64,000 nucleotides of DNA from DATDAH01 sp963725155 (GTDB lineage Bacteria > Actinomycetota > Acidimicrobiia > Acidimicrobiales > DATDAH01), in assembly GCA_963725155.1 (NCBI GenBank), contig CAVRXU010000002.1, forward strand, positions 806,001-870,000. The letters are read 5' to 3'. The translations under genes were made by a program, and so were the position numbers. The notes under the pieces were generated by a model, which worked only from the letters and a program-made list of their open reading frames with translations, made no database searches and was not told the DNA's origin. Of the stretch, positions 37,919-46,378 are shown piece after piece (the stretch's first letter is position 1; each line of letters opens with the position of its first letter).

Positions 37919-39130
37919 TCAGGGACCGGCCACGATGCGGGACACCGCGCCGCTGCTCTGCAGGACGTAGAGCTCGCCGTCGGGGCCCTGGCCGAAGGAC
38001 TGCAAGGTGTTGTTCGCCACGTCGAGGCCGACGTCGGGGAAGTGGTTGGTCAACGTGGTGCCGTTGGCGACGACGATGGCCTCGATGACACCGGTGCAGA
38101 AGTCGCCCAACAGGTAGGTGCCGTCGAGGGTCGGGATGGCGCTGCCCCGGTACACGTAGCCACCCACGACGGCGCAGGGACCGCCACCGTGGTTGTAGGT
38201 GAAGACCGGGCGCGTGTGGTTCGCGGGCTCGGTGGCGCCGTTGAAGGGCAGGTTGCCCTCCATGCGCCGCCAACCCAGGTTGACGCCCCGTCCGGCGTTG
38301 AGGCCGTTGCCGTCGGCGGGCAGGACGTCGACCTCCTCCTGCATCCCCTGGCCGACGTCGGCGACGTAGAGGTCACCGGTGTCCCGGTCGAAGGAGATGC
38401 GCCACGGATTGCGAACGCCGTAGAGCCAGATGGCCTTGCGGCGAGGCGGCTGGTTGAAGAACGGATTGCTGGCGGGCGGGGTGAAGTTGCGGCCGCCCGA
38501 GGCGGCGGCCGGGTTGATGCGCAAGACCTTGCCGAGGAGGACGCGCAGGTTCTGGCCGTTGTCGAACGGGTCGCCGCCGTCGCCGCCGTCACCCAGAGCG
38601 AGGTAGAGGCGGTGGTCGGGGCCGAAGGTGAGCTCGCCGCCGTTGTGATTGGCGAACGGCTGGTGGACCTTCAGCACAACCCGGCGGGAGGCGAGCACGA
38701 CGCTGTTCCCGGACCCACCCGCGGACATGGCGTACTCGACGACCCGCGTGTTGCCATCGAGGTTCGTGTAGTGCACGTACAGCTTGGTGCCGGATGGGTT
38801 GAAGGTGAGGCCGAGCAGGCCGCGCTCGCCCGGACCGGGGTCGGTGACTGCGCTGAGGTCGACGAGCGGTGTCGGGTCGGCGGTCACGTTCCCGCCGGTC
38901 ACGTGCAGAACCCGCACCTGACCGGCTCGTTGGGCGACGAAGAGGTCGTCGGTCCCGGCGCGGCTGGCCATGGCGATGGGGTCGGACAGCATGACAACCG
39001 GCTCGAGGGCCAGCTGGGGGGGGAGCCCGCCCTCAGGGGCCGCTCCGGCACGAACGGCGTCGCTCACCGGTAGGACACTGGCGACCACCAGCGCGATCGC
39101 GATCGCCGTGGTCCTCATCGACGATCTCAT
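37919..39130 (-). CDS. Secreted PQQ-dependent sugar dehydrogenase-like protein
   Basis: Soluble glucose/aldose dehydrogenase family (sorbosone dehydrogenase type), about 403 residues from the ATG at 39130. Residues 1-32 form a signal peptide (basic start, TAIAIALVVASVLPV core, AGA cleavage region). The six-bladed propeller shows HNGGELTFGPDHRLYLALGDGG with the catalytic His near residue 170, GVRNPWRISFDR near 270 and ADVGQGMQEEVD. Such enzymes oxidise sugars outside the membrane using PQQ and pass electrons to the respiratory chain. No PQQ synthesis genes are in the window. Confidence 0.88.
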   Translation of the reverse strand: MRSSMRTTAIAIALVVASVLPVSDAVRAGAAPEGGLPPQLALEPVVMLSDPIAMASRAGTDDLFVAQRAGQVRVLHVTGGNVTADPTPLVDLSAVTDPGPGERGLLGLTFNPSGTKLYVHYTNLDGNTRVVEYAMSAGGSGNSVVLASRRVVLKVHQPFANHNGGELTFGPDHRLYLALGDGGDGGDPFDNGQNLRVLLGKVLRINPAAASGGRNFTPPASNPFFNQPPRRKAIWLYGVRNPWRISFDRDTGDLYVADVGQGMQEEVDVLPADGNGLNAGRGVNLGWRRMEGNLPFNGATEPANHTRPVFTYNHGGGPCAVVGGYVYRGSAIPTLDGTYLLGDFCTGVIEAIVVANGTTLTNHFPDVGLDVANNTLQSFGQGPDGELYVLQSSGAVSRIVAGP

Positions 39131-39240
39131 GCCAGCCCCTCGGGTCGCGATCCCCTCACGGTAGTTGGCCCCCTGCCCGCTCCGGCGGCGGGCCAGGGTC
39201 GACCGATCTCGGTTCCGGCCCGTCGCCGCGATCGTCGACA

Positions 39241-40587
39241 ATGGTGGTGATGGACCCGGCGGAGCCACCGGCGAGCGCCTCGATGACGGTCTTCCGGCGC
39301 CTCCTCGTCAACACGCTGGTGACCGGCGTGACCAGCACGTTCCTCTGGTTCGCCCTGACCTTCTGGGTCTACCTGGAGACCCGCTCCGTGGTGGCCACCG
39401 GCGTGATCGGTGGCGCCTTCGCCATCGCCTCCGCGCTGCTCGGTCCGTACTTCGGGACCTATGTCGACCGCCACCGCAAGCAGGTGGCGATGGAGCTGGC
39501 CGCGACGATCTCGGCCGCCTGCTTCGCCCTGGCGACCGTCGTGTTCTACGCGGTCGACGCCGACGACCTCCTCCGCCTCCGCAGTCCCTGGTTCTGGGTG
39601 CTGATCGGCCTGACCCTGTTCGGCTCGGTCGCCGGCCACCTGCGCAACATCGCCCTCTCGACCTGCGTGACCCTGCTCGTCCCCGCCGACCGCCGGGACC
39701 GGGCCAACGGCCTGGTCGGCACGGTCACCGGGGTCTCCTTCGCCATCACCTCGGTGTTCAGCGGCCTGATCATCGGCGGGCCCGGCATGGGTTGGGCCTA
39801 CGTGGTCGCGGTCACGCTGACCATCGGCGCCCTGGCCCACCTGCGGACCATCCACATCGAGGAGCCCGAGCCCGACCCCGAACGGGAGGGGGCACCGACC
39901 GGCCACGTCGACGTGCGCGGGGCGTTGACGGCGATCCACGCCGTGCCGGGGCTGATGCTGGTGATCCTGCTGGCCGCCTTCAACAACCTGCTCGGTGGGG
40001 TCTTCATGGCCCTGATGGACGCCTACGGCCTGTCTCTGGTCTCGGTGCAGGCATGGGGCCTGATCTGGGGCTTCATCAGCCTCGCCTTCATCGGTGGCGG
40101 GGTCTACGTGGCCCGCCGCGGCCTGGGGCCGCGTCCGTTGCAGGTCGTGCTCGTCGGGAACCTCGTCAACTGGCTGGTGTGCTCGGTCTTCGCCCTGCAG
40201 TCCTCGATCGTCATGCTGACCATCGGCATGGTCGTCTGGCTGGCGCTCATCCCGGTCATCGAGGCCGCGGAGCAGACGGTGTTGCAGCGGTCCATCCCCT
40301 TCACCCTCCAGGGCCGGGTGTTCGGCTTCGCCCAGCTGGTGGAGAACGCAGCCGCCCCGGTCACCGCCTTCCTCATCGCCCCGCTGGCCGAGACGGTGTT
40401 CATGCCCTTCATGACCGACGGACCGGGCGTGGACTGGGTCGGCAGCTGGTTCGGCACCGGCCCCGAGCGGGGCATCGCCCTCATGTTCACCCTCGCCGGC
40501 CTGGTCGGGATCACCGTCACGATCCTGGCCCGACTGTCCCGCTCCTACCGCCAGTTGGCGACCGGTTTCGAACCCGCGCCCGCCTGA
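39241..40587 (+). CDS. MFS transporter
   Basis: A 448-residue membrane protein with about twelve predicted helices. The N-terminal part reads TGVTSTFLWFALTFWVYLETRS and VATGVIGGAFAIASALLGPYFGTYVDRHRKQ, where the last segment carries the typical cytoplasmic loop motif (GxYxDRxxRK-like) of the major facilitator superfamily. Likely a drug or metabolite exporter; substrate unknown. ATG at 39241 or 39250. Divergent from the sugar dehydrogenase gene and 19 bases before the M20 peptidase gene, with which it may form an operon. Confidence 0.87.
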   Translation: MVVMDPAEPPASASMTVFRRLLVNTLVTGVTSTFLWFALTFWVYLETRSVVATGVIGGAFAIASALLGPYFGTYVDRHRKQVAMELAATISAACFALATVVFYAVDADDLLRLRSPWFWVLIGLTLFGSVAGHLRNIALSTCVTLLVPADRRDRANGLVGTVTGVSFAITSVFSGLIIGGPGMGWAYVVAVTLTIGALAHLRTIHIEEPEPDPEREGAPTGHVDVRGALTAIHAVPGLMLVILLAAFNNLLGGVFMALMDAYGLSLVSVQAWGLIWGFISLAFIGGGVYVARRGLGPRPLQVVLVGNLVNWLVCSVFALQSSIVMLTIGMVVWLALIPVIEAAEQTVLQRSIPFTLQGRVFGFAQLVENAAAPVTAFLIAPLAETVFMPFMTDGPGVDWVGSWFGTGPERGIALMFTLAGLVGITVTILARLSRSYRQLATGFEPAPA

Positions 40588-40606
40588 GGCCGTACGGTCG
40601 CCGGCA

Positions 40607-41881
40607 ATGGACGATCTGCGCCGGGCCGTGCACGAGGGCGTCGAGATCGTCCGGGCCGACAGCACGGACCTCCTGCGTCAGCTGGTCGCCACCCCCAGCG
40701 TCACCGGTGACGAGACCGCCGCCCAGGCTGTGGTCCAGCAGGCGCTGGCCGGGCTCGGCCTCGAGGTCGACACGTGGTGCCCCACCCACGCCGAGCTGGC
40801 CGATCACCCGTCGTTCAGTGACGACGGCCTCGAGCTCGGCACCCGCCCGGTCGTGGTGGGCACCCTGGCCGGGTCGGACCCGGCGGCCCCATCCCTGGCC
40901 CTCAACGGTCACATCGACGTCGTCCCGGTCGGTCGTCTCGAGGGCTGGCCCGTCTCGCCCTGGAACGACCGCCTCGACGGCGACGTCCTGCGGGGGCGGG
41001 GCACGTGTGACATGAAGGGGGGCCTCGTGGCGGGCATCGCCGCGGTGGCCGCCCTCCTCCGGCAGGGCCTGGCGCCGCCCGGGCGGGTGGCCGTCCAGAG
41101 CGTCATCGGTGAGGAGACCGGTGGGGTGGGAACGCTCGCCGCTGTGCTCCGGGGCCACACGGCTGACGCCGCGGTCGTCCTCGAGCCGACGGGCCTGGAG
41201 CGCTGCCCGGTCGGCGCCGGGGCCGCCAGCTTCCGGCTGCACGTGGACGGCCGGGCCGCCCACGGGGCCCTTCGCACCGAGGGCGTCAGTGCCGTCGAGA
41301 AGTTCGTCCCCCTCCTGGCGGCCATGGCGGCGCTCGAGCACGAGCGGCACGAGCACTTCACCCACCCGGCTTTCGCCGAGGACGTCCTCGTGGCCCCGGT
41401 GTCCATCGGTCGAGTGACGGCCGGGGACTGGCCCTCGACGGTGCCCGAGGCGCTGGTGGCCGAAGGTCGTTTCGGGGTCCTTCCTGGCGAGTCACTCGAC
41501 GACGCCCGCTGGTCGTTGGAGCGGGCCGTCTCGGCGGCGGCCGACGCCGATCCCTGGTTGGCCACGCATCGGCCCCGGGTCGAGTGGTTCGAGGGCCAGT
41601 TCGCCCCTGCGGTCACTCCGTTGGACAGCCCGGTGGTCGAAGTCCTCGGCACGGCCCACGAGGTCGTCGTCGGTGCGCCGTCCCCGACTCACGGGGTGCC
41701 CTACGGCTCTGATCTGCGCTTCTTCGCCAACGACGCGGCGATGCCCGCCCTGCTCTACGGCCCCGGCGACGTCGCGCTGGCCCACACGACCGCTGAGGAG
41801 GTCAGCCTCGACGAGGTCTTCGTGGCGGCTGAGGTCGTCGCCCTGACCATCCTGGCCTGGGGTGCCGGCCGCCCGGGCTGA
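40607..41881 (+). CDS. M20-family metallopeptidase / deacylase (ArgE/DapE-like)
   Basis: Zinc-dependent hydrolase of 424 residues. Metal and catalytic motifs are in place: ALNGHIDVVPVG (His and Asp, near residue 105), RGTCDMKGG (bridging Asp near 130), GEETGG (base and metal Glu near 170) and a His near residue 390 in VALAHTTAEE. A dimerisation domain (SFRLHVDGRAAHGALRTEG) lies in the middle. The family removes acyl groups or splits dipeptides; the acetylornithine deacetylase/succinyl-diaminopimelate group is closest in length. Converges on the CoA-transferase with a 7-base gap. Confidence 0.9.
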   Translation: MDDLRRAVHEGVEIVRADSTDLLRQLVATPSVTGDETAAQAVVQQALAGLGLEVDTWCPTHAELADHPSFSDDGLELGTRPVVVGTLAGSDPAAPSLALNGHIDVVPVGRLEGWPVSPWNDRLDGDVLRGRGTCDMKGGLVAGIAAVAALLRQGLAPPGRVAVQSVIGEETGGVGTLAAVLRGHTADAAVVLEPTGLERCPVGAGAASFRLHVDGRAAHGALRTEGVSAVEKFVPLLAAMAALEHERHEHFTHPAFAEDVLVAPVSIGRVTAGDWPSTVPEALVAEGRFGVLPGESLDDARWSLERAVSAAADADPWLATHRPRVEWFEGQFAPAVTPLDSPVVEVLGTAHEVVVGAPSPTHGVPYGSDLRFFANDAAMPALLYGPGDVALAHTTAEEVSLDEVFVAAEVVALTILAWGAGRPG

Positions 41882-41888
41882 GCCAGGC

Positions 41889-42959
41889 TCAGCGCCAGTC
41901 CGGCAGGCAGCCCGGTCCGTCGGCCAGGGCCGGGACGCCGGTCGGTCGGTCGGCCGGGTGGTCGCGGTAGCGGAGGGGGTGGGTGACCGTCGGTCGGCCG
42001 TCAGGGCCGTCGACCACCGTGCCCCGGTCCCGGATCGCGTCGGCGACCAGCATCTCGGCCTGGGTCAGGACCGGCGCCACGGGCACGCCCGCGGCCAAGA
42101 GGGTGGCAACCAGCTCGTCCCTGGCGCGATCGGCGACGGCGGCCCGGAGGCGGGGCTCCAGGTCGTCGATCCGTTCGGTGCGGGTGGCGAAGTCGAGGTC
42201 GGCCACGTCGTCCAGCCCGAGCGCGCCGGCCAGGGCCGACCAGAGATGGTCCTCGCTGAGCACGCCGAGGGTGATCCAGCCGTCCTGGCCGCGGTAGAGG
42301 CCGTAGCCCGTCACCCGACCGCCGAGGAGTCGACCACCGGGCAGCGTCACCGGTGGCACGGCGCCGGTCCAGGAGGCGAGCACGTCGGTCATGGCCACGT
42401 CGATCGATTCACCCTCGCCGGTCCGCGCCCGGCGGACGAGGGCGGCGCACACGGCCATCGCCGCGTAGGCCCCTCCTGCCAGGTCGGCGATCGGGGGGCG
42501 GGCCAGGACGGGCTCGTCCGCGCCTGCCGGCGGCTCCAGGGCCCCGGCCCAGGCCTGATAGTTGATGTCGTGCCCAGGGGCGGCCACCAGGGGCCCGTCC
42601 TGGCCGTAACCCGAGATCGAGCAGTACACGACCGTCGGGTTCACCGACCGGACGTCGGCGTCGCCCACTCCCAGACGGGCGGCCACACCCGGTCGGAAGC
42701 CCTCGATCACGACGTCGGCCCCCGTCGCCCGCCCGAGGACGGCGTCCAGGCCGGCCGGGTCCTTGAGATCGACGGCCGCGCTGCGCTTGCCGGCGTTGAG
42801 GTCGGCGAACAGCGCCGGGAACACGCGCATCGGGTCGCCCCCCGGTGGCTCGACCTTCACGACGTCGGCGCCCATCTCGACCAGGAGCTGGGTGGCGTAG
42901 GGCCCAGGCCGCCAGATGCTCAGGTCGAGGACCCGCACGCCCTCCAGCAGTCCGGTCAC
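41889..42959 (-). CDS. CaiB/BaiF (family III) CoA-transferase
   Basis: A 356-residue CoA-transferase starting VTGLLEGVRVLDLSIWRPGP at a GTG (42959). It contains GADVVKVEPPGGDPMRVFP near residue 30, NAGKRSAAVDLKDPAG near 60, and AAPGHDINYQAWAGAL near 135, where the Asp of GHDINY is the family's catalytic position. Acyl-CoA specificity unknown. It is divergent from the acyl-CoA ligase at 43047 with 87 bases between; both add CoA to acids, so the pair may offer two activation routes for one substrate. Confidence 0.9.
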   Translation of the reverse strand: MTGLLEGVRVLDLSIWRPGPYATQLLVEMGADVVKVEPPGGDPMRVFPALFADLNAGKRSAAVDLKDPAGLDAVLGRATGADVVIEGFRPGVAARLGVGDADVRSVNPTVVYCSISGYGQDGPLVAAPGHDINYQAWAGALEPPAGADEPVLARPPIADLAGGAYAAMAVCAALVRRARTGEGESIDVAMTDVLASWTGAVPPVTLPGGRLLGGRVTGYGLYRGQDGWITLGVLSEDHLWSALAGALGLDDVADLDFATRTERIDDLEPRLRAAVADRARDELVATLLAAGVPVAPVLTQAEMLVADAIRDRGTVVDGPDGRPTVTHPLRYRDHPADRPTGVPALADGPGCLPDWR

Positions 42960-43046
42960 CCGGCCCGTCCTAGCAGGCCGGTCCCGCTTCGTGCGCCGGC
43001 CCGCCGACCCGCGAGACTGCGGCGTCCGACGTCGAGAGGGTGGGTG

Positions 43047-44609
43047 ATGGATCAGCAAGCGGTGATCGAGCTGCAGGGGCACGGCCAGGACATCCCGTGG
43101 CTCCTCGCCCACTGGGCCGAGCAGCGGGCGGACCACCCGGCGCTCGTCTGGGATCCGGCCGAGGGCGAGGGTCGGTCGTGGACCTACGCCGAGCTGTGGG
43201 CCGACACCCGGCGCCTGGCCGCCGGCCTGTCCGCCCGGGGCATCGGCAGGGACGACAAGGTCCTCATCCACTCCGAGAACTGCCCGGAGATGGTCCTGGC
43301 CTGGCTGGCCTGCGCGACGGTCGGCGCCGTCGGCGTGACCACCAACACCAAGTCCGTGGCGGCGGAGATGGCCTACTTCGTGGAGAAGGCCCGGTGCGTG
43401 GCTGCCATCACCCAGCCCGAGTTCGTGGACCTGGTCACCGAGGCCGGGCCGGACCTGCAGTGGATCTCGGTCATGGGCGACGACGCCCCCGACGGCCAAG
43501 GGGCCATGGCCGACCTGTTCGCTGAGGCCGACGACTGGAACGGCCGGGCGATCGAGCCGATGCTCCCGTTCGGGATCATGTTCACGTCGGGCACGACCAA
43601 CCGGCCCAAGGCCGTCGTCCACACCCACGCCAACGCCATCTGGGCCAGCCGCACCGGTCCGCGCAACATCGACCTCGGTCCCGACGACCGCTACCTGATC
43701 TACCTGCCGTTCTTCCATGTCAACGCCCAGAGTTGGTCCTTCTTCTCGGTGCTCGGGGTGGGGGCGACGGCTGTGCTCATGCCGAAGTGGTCGACCAGCC
43801 GCTTCTGGGACGTGGTGGCCCGCCACGGGATCACCCACATCTCCCTGATGCCCTTCGTCATGGGCGCGCTCATGGCCGAGGACAAGCCGGAGAGCGACCT
43901 GCGCATCGGCGTGTTCGGCCTGATCCTGCCGGACCTCGACGCCATGTTCGGGATCCAGGTCTACGCCGCCTACGGCATGACCGAGACCGTCATCCACGCC
44001 ACGACGGGCAAGCCCGACGAGAAGCTGCCGACCCGGTCGATGGGCCGGGTCACCCCCGGCTACGAGTTCGCGGTGGTCGACAAGGACACCGGGGAACTGG
44101 TGCCCGAGGGGGAGACCGGCGAGCTCTGGATGCGGGGCACTCGGGGCATCCAGCTCTTCCTCGAGTACTACGACAACCCCGAGGCCAACGAGGCCGCCTT
44201 CGAGGACGGCTGGTTCAAGACCGGCGACATGGTCATGCTCGGCCCCGGCGGCAACCTCTTCTACAAGGAGCGGGACAAGGACCTGCTGAAGGTGGGCGGC
44301 GAGAACGTCTCGGCCCGCGAGGTCGAGGACGCCATCACCGGCCTGCCCGGCGTGGCCCAGGTCGCCATCGTGGGCAAGCAGCACGAATGGCTGGACCAGG
44401 TGGTCGTCGCCTTCGTCATCACCACGCCGGACGCCCCGGAGCACGACGAGCTGGAGCGCCAGGTCATCGAGCACTGTGCCGGCCGGCTGGCCGGCTTCAA
44501 GGTCCCGCGGGCCGTCTACGTGGTCGACGAGTTCCCGCTCGGCACCCTCGACAAGCTGCTCAAGAACAAGCTCCGCGACCTGGCCGACGAGCAGCCCGCC
44601 ATCGACTGA
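43047..44609 (+). CDS. Acyl-CoA synthetase (AMP-binding, crotonobetaine/carnitine-CoA ligase-like)
   Basis: A 520-residue ANL ligase. P-loop MFTSGTTNRPKAVVHTH is near residue 180 (an N replaces the usual G), AAYGMTETVIH near 310, GWFKTGDMVMLGPGGNLF near 390, KVGGENVSAREVE near 415 and GTLDKLLKNKL carries the C-terminal lysine. The KVGGENVSA form and length resemble carnitine/crotonobetaine-CoA ligases, but the acid is not known. ATG at 43047 chosen; the frame upstream is a shadow of the divergent CoA-transferase. Confidence 0.9.
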   Translation: MDQQAVIELQGHGQDIPWLLAHWAEQRADHPALVWDPAEGEGRSWTYAELWADTRRLAAGLSARGIGRDDKVLIHSENCPEMVLAWLACATVGAVGVTTNTKSVAAEMAYFVEKARCVAAITQPEFVDLVTEAGPDLQWISVMGDDAPDGQGAMADLFAEADDWNGRAIEPMLPFGIMFTSGTTNRPKAVVHTHANAIWASRTGPRNIDLGPDDRYLIYLPFFHVNAQSWSFFSVLGVGATAVLMPKWSTSRFWDVVARHGITHISLMPFVMGALMAEDKPESDLRIGVFGLILPDLDAMFGIQVYAAYGMTETVIHATTGKPDEKLPTRSMGRVTPGYEFAVVDKDTGELVPEGETGELWMRGTRGIQLFLEYYDNPEANEAAFEDGWFKTGDMVMLGPGGNLFYKERDKDLLKVGGENVSAREVEDAITGLPGVAQVAIVGKQHEWLDQVVVAFVITTPDAPEHDELERQVIEHCAGRLAGFKVPRAVYVVDEFPLGTLDKLLKNKLRDLADEQPAID

Positions 44610-44776
44610 CGCACCTCGTCCGTCACCGGGTGGCGTTCCGGACGAGCTCGAGGTGGGCCAGGAGGTGATGACGGAAGCTGCCTCGTCGCCAGGCCGGGGC
44701 CCGACATCCATGACGGTCATCGCCCTCCTCCGCCGAGTCGTGTGACCCCTCTCTGCCCATTGCCGACCCGCCCCAT

Positions 44777-44794
44777 GCCCCCCGTACGGGGGGC
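44777..44794. terminator. Perfect 18-base GC palindrome, candidate terminator
   Basis: GCCCCCC-GTAC-style palindrome: six C plus G on one side, six G plus C on the other, fully self-complementary over 18 bases. It lies in the 262-base gap between the converging acyl-CoA ligase (+) and RsbW-like (-) genes, where a bidirectional terminator is expected. No T-run on either side. The rest of the gap holds no convincing gene apart from the small frame at 44796-44903. Confidence 0.5.
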
Positions 44795-44795
44795 C

Positions 44796-44903
44796 TCACG
44801 CACTCTTCCGGGTGCGCTTGCTGGCCGCGACCTCGGCTTGCTGGAGCGCCGGCTCGACGGTGATCTCCTCCTCAGGCGGTCCGCTCCGCGCTCGCCGGCG
44901 CAC
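44796..44903 (-). CDS. Possible 35-residue protein after the RsbW-like gene
   Basis: Minus-strand frame from a GTG (44903) inside the end of the RsbW-like gene: VRRRARSGPPEEEITVEPAL..., ending KRTRKSA and TGA. Codons are GC3-rich and the C-terminal part (EPALQQAEVAASKRTRK) looks helical and basic. It directly precedes the 18-base palindrome. It could equally be the remnant of a longer reading of the RsbW-like gene after a frameshift, or chance. No function is assigned. Confidence 0.25.
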   Translation of the reverse strand: MRRRARSGPPEEEITVEPALQQAEVAASKRTRKSA

Positions 44904-45303
44904 CGAGGAGGTGCTTGGTCAGGACGGCCGTCGTGCACCCGCGCTGCGTGCTGATGTGGAGGGAGTCCGTGATGGTGGCCGCGATGTGCAGGCCGCGACC
45001 TCGCACCGTCGACGGGTCCGGTCCGTGGTCGTCGTGACCCTCCGGCCAGCGGAACTCGCGGCGAGCCGTGTTGGTGACGGCGAGACGAAGGGTGTCGGCG
45101 TCGGCGGTGCCCTCGATGTCGGCCTCGCCGAGGGGTGACGCTTCGATGGCGTTGGCGGCCAGCTCGCTCACCGCGAGCTGCACATCGTCGATGAGGGCGG
45201 GCTGGATGCCGATCTCGTGCATCCAGGCACCCAAGTGGTGGCGCAGGACCCGAACGGCGTGGAAGCCACCGCGGACCGCGAACTCGAAGTCGGTCGTGGT
45301 CAT
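44872..45303 (-). CDS. RsbW-like anti-sigma / HATPase_c serine kinase
   Basis: A 143-residue single-domain GHKL ATPase. N-box QLAVSELAANAIEAS is near residue 48, followed by the lid region and the G-box GRGLHIAATITDSLHIS near residue 103. The absence of a histidine-phosphorylation domain and the small size fit RsbW/SpoIIAB-type kinases, which hold a sigma factor and phosphorylate a STAS antagonist. It may act on the STAS protein at 49083-49436. Cytoplasmic. ATG at 45303; 68 bases after the RsbA-like gene on the same strand. Confidence 0.85.
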   Translation of the reverse strand: MTTTDFEFAVRGGFHAVRVLRHHLGAWMHEIGIQPALIDDVQLAVSELAANAIEASPLGEADIEGTADADTLRLAVTNTARREFRWPEGHDDHGPDPSTVRGRGLHIAATITDSLHISTQRGCTTAVLTKHLLGAPASAERTA

Positions 45304-45371
45304 GGATGACTCTTACCCGCTCGACTCCCGTCCTGCCCCGAGGGCAGACGGGTCGGGTCCCGAACCGGGCG

Positions 45372-46265
45372 TCAGGCCGTCGGTTGGAGCCGCCGGTGGA
45401 GGCGGACCGTGGTCGCGGCGGTGTCGGAACGGATCTGCACCAGGTCACAGAGCGCGTTGCTGATCCACACGCCCCGGCCCCCGATCTGGCTCGACGTCGG
45501 CGACCGGCGACCGACCAGCGGGTCGGTGATCCACCCCGCGTCGGTGATCTCGGCGACGATGGCGTCGCTCGTCGTCCAGACCCGGAGGACGCCCCGGCCC
45601 CCACCGTGGTTGATGCTGTTGGTGGCGATCTCGTGGACGGCCAGCAGGAACTCCTCCGCGGCCACCCGGTCCAGGCCGGACGCCTTCGCCTGACCGGAGA
45701 CGAAGCGACGGAATGACCGGTCGGTGCGCTCGAAGGCCCGTTCCTCGTGGACGGCGGGTGGGAGGGGCAACGGATCGGTCAGCAGGCCTGGGCGATGGGG
45801 ACCCGTGGCGTGGCCGGTGACGGCGCGGGCGACCACGTCGGCGGGGAGGTGATGGGCGTCGTAGGGACACAGAAGGGACCACGGGCGGCCGTCGGCGAAG
45901 GCGAGGTCGAGAAGGGCCTCGTGGTGCTCACACTCGACGATCTCCTCCGAGGCCCGGCCGGGCCACACCGGCTCGCCGATGCCCCGCAGCGGGCGACCGG
46001 CGGCGGCCTGGTTCACGAACTCGGTCCAGACCGGGATGATGCGGGCCGGGTTCCGGCCGGCCTCTCGCATGGCCACGAACTCGACCCGGTCGGCGGTCGG
46101 ACCAAGAGCGTCCTGGAGCAGGTCGGTCTGGCGAGGACCGAGGGCGGCGAGCACCGCCCCGTCGCCGGCCAGCCCTTCGAGGACGAACGGCACGGTTCCG
46201 TCCAAGAAGTCGTCGTCGTCCCGGTAGGGGAGCGCGCGGTGCTCGAAGCCGGTCGCCGACGCCAT
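45372..46265 (-). CDS. RsbA-type regulator: MEDS sensor domain plus HATPase_c
   Basis: A 297-residue protein in two parts. Residues 1-160 (FEHRALPYRDDDDFLDGTVPFVLEGL, VEFVAMREAGRNPARIIPVW, RPLRGIGEPVW, LLCPYDAHHLPADVV) match the MEDS sensory domain seen in DcmR and RsbA proteins. Residues from about 185 form a GHKL kinase with N-box LLAVHEIATNSINHGGG and G-box GGRGVWISNALCDLVQIRSD. Such proteins are anti-sigma-type kinases that receive a signal through MEDS. It is divergent from the PP2C phosphatase gene with only 113 bases between, which suggests joint control. Confidence 0.85.
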   Translation of the reverse strand: MASATGFEHRALPYRDDDDFLDGTVPFVLEGLAGDGAVLAALGPRQTDLLQDALGPTADRVEFVAMREAGRNPARIIPVWTEFVNQAAAGRPLRGIGEPVWPGRASEEIVECEHHEALLDLAFADGRPWSLLCPYDAHHLPADVVARAVTGHATGPHRPGLLTDPLPLPPAVHEERAFERTDRSFRRFVSGQAKASGLDRVAAEEFLLAVHEIATNSINHGGGRGVLRVWTTSDAIVAEITDAGWITDPLVGRRSPTSSQIGGRGVWISNALCDLVQIRSDTAATTVRLHRRLQPTA

Positions 46266-46378
46266 CGCCCCAGGATATGAAGCCCACAGCCGGAGCGGGC
46301 GAACGTCGTCGCCGTCGGGCCATTGGTGGCGTGGCTACCCTCACGGCTCGTGCGGCGGCACCGATGGGGCGACGGGGG

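Noticed and set aside
39127..40665. A 512-codon minus-strand frame antisense to the MFS gene
   Set aside because: His-, Gly-, Asp-rich composition and no motifs, while the plus strand encodes a membrane protein with clear helices.
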